Below, piece by piece: positions 21,562-26,462 of a stretch of 26,462 nucleotides of DNA. The position numbers and the translations under genes were made by a program. Origin of the DNA: JAGVVZ01 sp964373165 (GTDB taxonomy: Archaea > Aenigmatarchaeota > Aenigmatarchaeia > CG10238-14); NCBI GenBank assembly GCA_964373165.1, contig CAYJTF010000007.1, positions 1 to 26,462 of the forward strand, in the 5' to 3' direction. Position 1 is the first letter of the stretch. Each line of letters begins with the position of its first letter. The notes beneath the pieces are model-generated. The model ran no database searches and was not told where the DNA came from. It saw nothing but the letters and a program-made list of their open reading frames with translations.

Positions 21562-22080
21562 ATGGCACTTAGACCCGGAAGAACAACACGAAGAGTTGAA
21601 AGGCCTTGGACAAGAGTATCACAGAGAAAGCCAAAAAAGAGTTATGTAGTTGGTGTACCATACCCCAAAATTCATGTTTTTGAAATGGGAAGCAAAATAA
21701 AACAATTTGATACGTCCTTATGGCTGATTATGGGAGATTCTATGCAAATCAGAGAAAACTCACTAGAATCTGCAAGAATTACATCGAATAAATACTTAGA
21801 AAAGTTTGTGGGACTAGAAAACTATTTCATGAAAGTGCTTACTTATCCGCATCAGATTTTAAGAGAACATACGCTTGCCACTGGTGCCGGTGCAGACAGG
21901 TTCTCTATGGGTATGAGAAAAGCTTTTGGAAAACCGAAAGGTAGAGCCATCATAACATCAAAAGGAAAAAAGATATTTTTATTGAAAGTTGATAAATCAA
22001 ATCTGGTCCATGCCAAAAAAGCTTTGCACAGGGCCATTCAAAAATTACCGGGATCCTGCAAGGTTGTTGTGGGCAACTAG
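21562..22080 (+). CDS. rpl10e: Large-subunit ribosomal protein L10e (uL16)
   Basis: A 172-aa archaeal uL16. It begins MALRPGRTTRRVERPWTRVS and has the expected KSYVVGVPYPKIHVFEMG, SARITSNKYLEK, HTLATGAGADRFSMGMRKAF with GKPKG, and a C-terminal RAIQKLPGSCKVVV. It is part of the peptidyl-transferase region of the 50S subunit. Length is typical for archaea. A GTTTAAAAATTATAT box about 30 nt upstream and no clear Shine-Dalgarno sequence suggest a short or absent leader. It is alone, not in a ribosomal operon, and precedes two small membrane-protein genes on the same strand. Confidence 0.96.
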   Translation: MALRPGRTTRRVERPWTRVSQRKPKKSYVVGVPYPKIHVFEMGSKIKQFDTSLWLIMGDSMQIRENSLESARITSNKYLEKFVGLENYFMKVLTYPHQILREHTLATGAGADRFSMGMRKAFGKPKGRAIITSKGKKIFLLKVDKSNLVHAKKALHRAIQKLPGSCKVVVGN

Positions 22081-22113
22081 ATTATTTTTATTCTACGAAA
22101 TCAAATAGATCTT

Positions 22114-22650
22114 ATGGTAAATACTTTCGACGAACATCTAACAAAACTAAAATTAATGTTAGAGACAGCCAAATTAACTTCTCTAATGGCGTATAATAGC
22201 CAAAACCGAAGAGATTACGAAAGTGCCGGAAGATATAGATCGTCTTTGCATAACCAAATCGGACAGATGAGACAACGGGTTGACTATACCATAGATGCTG
22301 CAAGAAAATATGGATTAAATGACTATTTGACAACACTGCTGACTCTTCAACAAGAAGTTTCTGGTTTATACTCAACTGGTGATAGATTGAAACCACAGGA
22401 TGCTACAATATTAATTGAAAAAATGTATAATGAACTGAGCACGATCGGATATCCAAAAACAAAAAAACATCGTACACCAGCATTAACAGTTGTAGCATCT
22501 ATATCCGCTGCAAGTCTCGTACTTCTAGCTATTTCTTCTACAAGCCCAACTGCAAGAGTAGTTGATCCCTCATCATTGACATATCCTTTCGGGCTGGCGT
22601 TCCTGGCAATTTTCCTTATATCATTATTCTTCTTAAAAAAAGGAAAATAA
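22114..22650 (+). CDS. Helical protein with C-terminal TM hairpin, paralogue 1
   Basis: A 178-aa protein of unknown function. Residues 1-118 are helical and charged, probably a cytoplasmic bundle or coiled coil (LMLETAKLTSLMAY; HNQIGQMRQRVDYT). Two hydrophobic segments follow, ALTVVASISAASLVLLAIS and YPFGLAFLAIFLISLFFL, joined by STSPTARVVDPSSLT, then a Lys tail KKGK. The final segment is shared with the next gene, with 39 identical nucleotides. The loop-plus-helix resembles the 'TG.V...S' membrane tails common on DPANN surface proteins (recollection). It starts 33 nt after L10e and is followed by a T-tract. Confidence 0.65.
   Translation: MVNTFDEHLTKLKLMLETAKLTSLMAYNSQNRRDYESAGRYRSSLHNQIGQMRQRVDYTIDAARKYGLNDYLTTLLTLQQEVSGLYSTGDRLKPQDATILIEKMYNELSTIGYPKTKKHRTPALTVVASISAASLVLLAISSTSPTARVVDPSSLTYPFGLAFLAIFLISLFFLKKGK
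22573..22611 (+). repeat. 39-nt exact repeat, copy 1
   Basis: Starts TCATTGACATATCCTTTCGG and ends TTCCTGGCAATT, encoding SLTYPFGLAFLAI. It is identical to 23204-23242 while flanking codons for similar residues differ. Thirteen codons without a synonymous change point to recent copying or DNA-level constraint. Confidence 0.95.
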
Positions 22651-22656
22651 TTGTTG

Positions 22657-22663
22657 TTTTTTT
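22657..22663 (+). terminator. T-tract after paralogue 1
   Basis: Seven T's follow the stop codon by 6 nt on the coding strand, suitable for archaeal termination between the two paralogues. The evidence is the tract alone. Confidence 0.35.
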
Positions 22664-22693
22664 AAATCGGAAAAACAAAATTAATTAGATCAA

Positions 22694-23284
22694 ATGAGAG
22701 TGAATGACACTGAAATATTGTTAGATGTATTATACGAACATTTGAGGCTTATCAACGACGCTTCTGACACATTAACCACACTGAAAAGCAGGGGATTGGA
22801 AACCCACAAATATCTTTATTCTATTGGAAATATGATACGGGAAGTTGAAACATTCCTATTAGACATTGCCCAAAGATCTCCGTATATTAGAAATGAAAGC
22901 GGGGATTACATACCTGAATTTGAAACTTTACAAAGACAAAGCTGGATTTTGGCCCAAACATCTAAGATCACTAACCCAAGACTAGCCGATCCGAACTATA
23001 TTTCTAGAAAAATCGGTGAACTGAAAAAAGACGTTTCTGTTTTGAGATCAAAAATTTCAGAAACTAAAAAACACCATTCTAAACAATCAAAATTAGAACC
23101 GCTAGCACTAACAACAGTAGGAATTATCGTAATATCTGGCGTCGGGTTAAGTAGTTTACTACTTTCATCGACGCAAACAACCGCGCGGTTAATAGAGCCT
23201 TCGTCATTGACATATCCTTTCGGGCTGGCGTTCCTGGCAATTCTGACTATATCATTAATTGGACTCAGACACAAGAAAAATTAA
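22694..23284 (+). CDS. Helical protein with C-terminal TM hairpin, paralogue 2
   Basis: A 196-aa relative of the preceding gene product. The N-terminal 138 residues are helical but scarcely alignable with paralogue 1 (EILLDVLYEHLRLINDASDT; RKIGELKKDVSVLRSKISET). The C-terminus repeats the same architecture: ALTTVGIIVISGVGLSSLLL, loop SSTQTTARLIEPSS, then SLTYPFGLAFLAILTISLIG and a basic tail RHKKN. Identical 39 nt in the tail against almost unrelated N-termini suggests a modular membrane anchor on different cytoplasmic heads. It lies 43 nt downstream of paralogue 1. Confidence 0.65.
   Translation: MRVNDTEILLDVLYEHLRLINDASDTLTTLKSRGLETHKYLYSIGNMIREVETFLLDIAQRSPYIRNESGDYIPEFETLQRQSWILAQTSKITNPRLADPNYISRKIGELKKDVSVLRSKISETKKHHSKQSKLEPLALTTVGIIVISGVGLSSLLLSSTQTTARLIEPSSLTYPFGLAFLAILTISLIGLRHKKN
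23204..23242 (+). repeat. 39-nt exact repeat, copy 2
   Basis: Identical to 22573-22611, in the same frame of the second paralogue. The codons just upstream (GAGCCTTCG here, GATCCCTCA in copy 1) encode similar residues with different bases, so identity stops abruptly on both sides. Confidence 0.95.
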
Positions 23285-23317
23285 ACTAATTTATTTACGA
23301 ACGCCAATTATATTTTC

Positions 23318-23959
23318 ATGAAAAAAGAAATTCAGGAATTGAAAAAATTTGCTGGTGAAATTCTTTCTGAAGGGTTAAAAAAATACAACGAAATTAAAAA
23401 ACCCATATTGAAAAAACATAAGATTGGGGAAAAAGTCGAAGATAATGGACTATACGAATGCACGACATGCGGAGACTTGTTGGCTATAATAAAAAACGAA
23501 AGATTGCCTATATGTGACGTGTGTTACGCAAAGAACATCAAAAATTCATGGATAAAAAGATCAGAGAAAGTTAATTTCATATCTAAAAATCCCAACATTG
23601 AATTTGAAAGGGAGTCTACATTCATTGAAAAAATTGCGGATGGCATAACGGCAGTTTCTGGTAGTATGACCTTTGTATATATACATATAGTCTGGTTCGC
23701 AGTCTGGGTGCTGATTAACCTGAATATGACAATGTTAAAGCCGTTTGATCCGTTTCCATTCGGGTTATTGACAATGATAGTTTCTCTGGAGGCCATATTC
23801 CTTTCTACATTCATACTGATATCACAAAACAGAATAACAGAAAGAAGCGAGATAAGATCGGAGCTTGATTACAAAGTCAATGTCAACGCAGAAAAGATGA
23901 TAACAGAAGCTCTGGGACTACTTCACGACATCAAAGAAAATGTAGAAAAGAAAGAGTAA
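23318..23959 (+). CDS. Zinc-ribbon plus DUF1003 membrane protein
   Basis: A 213-aa protein. A helical basic N-terminus leads to a zinc ribbon CTTCGDLL...CDVC (about residues 48-69), reminiscent of the TraR/DksA finger. A DUF1003 domain follows, with two membrane helices (FVYIHIVWFAVWVLINLNM; PFGLLTMIVSLEAIFLSTFI) and the family signature FDPFPFGLL, SLEAIFLS, ISQNR and LDYKVNVNAE. DUF1003 proteins are widespread with unknown function. The zinc ribbon may couple it to a cytoplasmic partner (inference). It starts 33 nt after paralogue 2 and precedes an HD hydrolase by 10 nt, so the last two are probably co-transcribed. Confidence 0.82.
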   Translation: MKKEIQELKKFAGEILSEGLKKYNEIKKPILKKHKIGEKVEDNGLYECTTCGDLLAIIKNERLPICDVCYAKNIKNSWIKRSEKVNFISKNPNIEFERESTFIEKIADGITAVSGSMTFVYIHIVWFAVWVLINLNMTMLKPFDPFPFGLLTMIVSLEAIFLSTFILISQNRITERSEIRSELDYKVNVNAEKMITEALGLLHDIKENVEKKE

Positions 23960-23969
23960 ACAATAGAGA

Positions 23970-24635
23970 GTGATCTTAATTACAAATAAGTCCTTTGTTC
24001 TTGAAGAAACAAAAAAACATGTTAGAAGCAAATTAGAGGGTGAAGGTTCCGGCCATGATTGGTGGCATGTATACAGAGTATGGAAAAACGCTGTTCATGT
24101 AGGCAAAGAGGAAAAGGTGGACTTATTTGTTGTGCAGTTGGCTGCATTATTACATGATATCGCTGATTGGAAACTCCATGATGGAGATGAGTCTATTGGT
24201 CCAAAGCTAGCAAGAGAGTGGTTAGAAAAATTGAAAGTAGAAGAAGATGTGATTTCGCATGTTTGTGAAATCATAAAAGATGTATCTTTTAAGGGCGCTG
24301 GCGTAAAGCATAAAATGAAAACAAAGGAAGGAATGGTAGTTTGGGATGCTGATAAATTAGATGCGATTGGCGCTATGGGGATCACCAGAGTGTTCGCCTA
24401 TGGAGGGCATATGGATAGAGAAATTTATAATCCTGATGTCAAAGTGATAATGCACAAATCTTTTGAAGAGTATAAAAATAGCAAAGGTTCTAGTATCAAT
24501 CATTTTTATGAAAAATTACTTCTGTTAAAGGACTTGATGAATACTAAAACAGCAAAAAAAATTGCTGAGAGACGACATAAGTTCATGGAAGAATTTTTAG
24601 AGAGGTTCTTCAAAGAATGGGAAGGGAGGGATTAA
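23970..24635 (+). CDS. HD-domain metal-dependent phosphohydrolase
   Basis: A 221-aa HD-superfamily protein of the YedJ type. Metal ligands are visible in GHDWWHVYRVWKNA (His), LLHDIADWK (His-Asp) and WDADKLDAIGAMGITRVFAY (Asp, with the family's DADKLDA.GA.GI.R pattern). Such enzymes hydrolyse nucleotides or other phosphate esters; the substrate is unknown. The start is GTG at 23970, ten bases after the DUF1003 stop; GAGAG before it is a weak ribosome site. It converges on glyS with five bases between stops. Confidence 0.85.
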   Translation: MILITNKSFVLEETKKHVRSKLEGEGSGHDWWHVYRVWKNAVHVGKEEKVDLFVVQLAALLHDIADWKLHDGDESIGPKLAREWLEKLKVEEDVISHVCEIIKDVSFKGAGVKHKMKTKEGMVVWDADKLDAIGAMGITRVFAYGGHMDREIYNPDVKVIMHKSFEEYKNSKGSSINHFYEKLLLLKDLMNTKTAKKIAERRHKFMEEFLERFFKEWEGRD

Positions 24636-24640
24636 CTGCT

Positions 24641-26125
24641 CTAATTTTTTCCTTTCAAAAGTCCTGATAATGTATTTTTAAGATCTTTTATTTTCACGCG
24701 AATTTGCTTTGTCGTATTTCTATCTCTAATGGTAACTGTATCATCTTTCAGAGTATCATAATCGCATGTTATATTAACCACTATACCTATCTCATCTGCA
24801 CGAGCATATCTCTTCCCTATAGATCCACTCTCATCATAAAGAATGTCAAAATCTTTTTTAAGCATTTCAAAAATTTCTTTTGATTTTTCCGGGATCTTAT
24901 CTTTGTTAACCAATGGGAATACACTTGCTATATATGGAGATATATTAGCAGGGAATTTGAACCAATTCCATCCCCGTTCTTTATCTTCAACAAAGCAATG
25001 CAATAATATTCCTGTAATTGTCCTTTCCACGCCAAACGATGGTTCAACGACATGGGGTATTACTTTCGTGCCATCATCTAAGGCGACTGACAAATCCGTG
25101 TTCGCATGTTTAGAATGTTTGGTCAAATCATAATCTGTTCTGTAAGCGTTACCTACGGTCTCCTTCCATCCTATATCTTCAAAATCTATTTCCAAATCAA
25201 AATTTCCACCAGAATAGTGTGGCGTCTCTTCCGGAAGCATGTGTCTAAATCTTAAAGCCGTTTCAGGAATTCCAAGAGATTTATAAAATTCAAATTCTTT
25301 GACCAAGAAGAATCCTATCCACTCATTTGGCAGGATTTTTTTCTTTAATGCATCTACAACTTTGATTTTTATCGGTTTTCCTTTTTTTTGTTGATCTTCT
25401 CTTGTAAACAATATTATTTCTTTATCTTTAACTTGATCGAAAAGAGGACACTTAGCATTATTTGGATCAAAAAACATTTCTACTTCCATTTGATTGAACT
25501 CTCTTACTCTAATCAAGAAATTTCTAGGTGATATTTCATTTCTGTAAGCATGTCCTACTTGAGCGACACCCATTGGCAGCTTGGCACGGGTAGACCTAAA
25601 AACTCTTTGAAATGATGTAAACACGTTTTGAGCGCTTTCAGGTCTTAAATATCCCACCTGCCCTCCGACAGAACTGATTTCAGTTTTAAGCATCAAATGA
25701 AAAACCCTAACATCAGATAATTTGCCTTTACAATTAGGGCAGACTAATTTAGCGTCACGTATGATTTTTGTCAATTCTTCATTAGATTTACCTTCGACAA
25801 AATTTCCTGTCTTTTCTTCAATGATATGATCCGCTCTGAACAAACTTTTACATTTATCACATTGCGTTGTCGGATCAACAAAAGAATCCACATGACCGGA
25901 TGCCTTTAAAACTTTTTCTGATAAAATTGTGGATCCGTCTATCTCAAAAACGTTATTCAAAGATTTAATGAAGGTTTCTCTCCAATATTCCATAAATTTT
26001 CTTTTTAATAATGTTCCGACAGGTCCATAATCCCAGAATCCTGATATTGTAGGATAAATTTCTGCAGTAGGAAAAACTATTCCTCTATTCAAACAGATTT
26101 TTTGGATTTCTTCTAGTTTAGACAT
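24641..26125 (-). CDS. glyS: Glycyl-tRNA synthetase, archaeal/eukaryal type
   Basis: A 494-aa class II synthetase of the homodimeric type. It begins with a catalytic domain (GIVFPTAEIYPTISGFWDYG) and has a zinc-binding insertion CDKCKSL...CPNCKGK, motif 2 AYRNEISPRNFLIRVREFNQ, motif 3 PHVVEPSFGVERTI, and a C-terminal anticodon-binding domain (ARADEIGIVVNITCDYDTLK). It is a little shorter than many archaeal homologues (about 550-570 residues). AGGAGA, eight bases before the ATG, sets the start. TTTATTATTATAAAC upstream on the minus strand is a likely promoter. It converges on the HD hydrolase. Confidence 0.96.
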   Translation of the reverse strand: MSKLEEIQKICLNRGIVFPTAEIYPTISGFWDYGPVGTLLKRKFMEYWRETFIKSLNNVFEIDGSTILSEKVLKASGHVDSFVDPTTQCDKCKSLFRADHIIEEKTGNFVEGKSNEELTKIIRDAKLVCPNCKGKLSDVRVFHLMLKTEISSVGGQVGYLRPESAQNVFTSFQRVFRSTRAKLPMGVAQVGHAYRNEISPRNFLIRVREFNQMEVEMFFDPNNAKCPLFDQVKDKEIILFTREDQQKKGKPIKIKVVDALKKKILPNEWIGFFLVKEFEFYKSLGIPETALRFRHMLPEETPHYSGGNFDLEIDFEDIGWKETVGNAYRTDYDLTKHSKHANTDLSVALDDGTKVIPHVVEPSFGVERTITGILLHCFVEDKERGWNWFKFPANISPYIASVFPLVNKDKIPEKSKEIFEMLKKDFDILYDESGSIGKRYARADEIGIVVNITCDYDTLKDDTVTIRDRNTTKQIRVKIKDLKNTLSGLLKGKN

Positions 26126-26176
26126 ATACCAATCTCCTAGTTAGTTTATAATAATAAACTAAAAAGTCTTACTTAT

Positions 26177-26428
26177 CTACTTTTTTCTGGTGTTAAATAT
26201 GAATAATCCTATTCTTTCGCGTCCAAAAAACCAGCCATCTCGGGCATTATAATATATTCTTTTTTCCTTTTTGTAAGTCGCAAATCCCACCATATATACA
26301 AAGGCTCTTCTCCAGCTATTACCCTCTGGATTAAGCAAAATTCTTTTTGTTTTCCATTCAATACCATCTGAAGATTTGGTAGACGAATTGAAAGCATGGA
26401 ATAGGCTTATGACAATGTCCTCTGCGGG
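26177..26428 (-). pseudogene. C-terminal fragment of a beta-propeller glycosidase-like gene
   Basis: The frame reads 83 codons to a TAG at 26177 and has protein-like features: FHAFNSSTKSSDGIEW, an SWRRAFVYMVGF strand and RIYYNARDGWFFGRERIGLF. SxDGIxW and YYNARDGW..GRERIGL resemble the last blades of GH43/GH130-like or sialidase-like propellers. There is no start codon at its 5' side. An in-frame TAG (26429-26431) sits inside a GC-rich hairpin that looks like a transposon end. It is most simply the tail of a gene cut by an insertion; a frameshifted gene continuing beyond the window is also possible. The overlapping 62-codon frame at 26209-26397 looks like a shadow of it. Confidence 0.5.
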
Positions 26429-26462
26429 CTAAAGCCCACAGTTTCCTGAAATATTGATAAAC
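26410..26462 (-). mobile_element. Possible end of an IS200/IS605-family element
   Basis: On the minus strand a 20-nt hairpin, CTGTGGGCTTTAGCCCGCAG (26441-26422), has nine pairs with one G-U, very GC-rich for this genome. It is followed by AGGACATTGTCA. GGGCTTTAGCCC followed by a purine-rich GGA and ending TGTCA is the form I recall for right ends downstream of tnpB genes. If so, tnpB would lie beyond the window, on the minus strand. No transposase sequence is in view, so this is tentative. Confidence 0.35.

Noticed and set aside
26209..26397. 62-codon minus-strand frame at the right end
   Set aside because: Overlaps the glycosidase-like frame, which has recognisable motifs; this one looks like its shadow.

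Overview
The window is an AT-rich archaeal chromosome segment. It carries a 58-residue histone, archaeal-type PheS and PheT, ribosomal protein L10e/uL16, a single-subunit archaeal/eukaryal-type glycyl-tRNA synthetase, MinD, DUF1512, and a DUF4346 plus thymidylate synthase fusion. TATA-type promoters (ATATTTAAATA) precede both Shine-Dalgarno-led and apparently leaderless genes. The very short histone, compact layout, many small membrane or secreted proteins of unknown function and a disrupted D-arm in a tRNA suggest a DPANN-like lineage. That placement is inference; no marker here fixes the phylum.

Layout. 1-3800: histone, Cas4-like PD-(D/E)XK nuclease, tRNA-Thr(GGU) with a 12-nt insert in its D-arm, a zinc-ribbon/membrane/Cys-rich surface protein, a PadR repressor divergent from a 49-aa protein around a palindromic TATA box and operator, and a coupled pair of tiny genes. 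3800-6900: two secreted or surface proteins, one with a PKD domain and a Tyr/Pro/Thr stalk. 7000-12800: a tight operon-like array, pheS - IMPase/FBPase-like - HAD-Nudix fusion - DNPH1-like - pheT, so the two PheRS subunit genes are separated by three small-molecule enzyme genes. 12800-16400: a SerB-like HAD, a small deoxyribosyltransferase-fold protein flanked by two copies of an approximately 60-nt leader-like repeat, a 76-aa protein, MinD and a NagD-like HAD.

16400-21500: a membrane-anchored beta-rich protein divergent from DUF1512, a 57-codon ORF converging on DUF1512, thymidylate kinase, a small membrane protein and ThyA with an N-terminal DUF4346/MtrA-like domain, so both steps dUMP to dTMP to dTDP lie close together. 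21500-24640: L10e, a tandem pair of helical proteins sharing a C-terminal membrane tail with 39 identical nucleotides, a zinc-ribbon plus DUF1003 protein and an HD hydrolase. 24640-26462: glycyl-tRNA synthetase, then a C-terminal fragment of a beta-propeller glycosidase-like gene that abuts a GC-rich hairpin resembling an IS200/IS605-family end at the window edge.

No CRISPR array, rRNA or complete insertion sequence was seen. The main candidates for follow-up are the possible tRNA mini-intron, the PadR/small-protein regulatory unit, the duplicated leader repeat and the shared membrane tail of the tandem paralogues.
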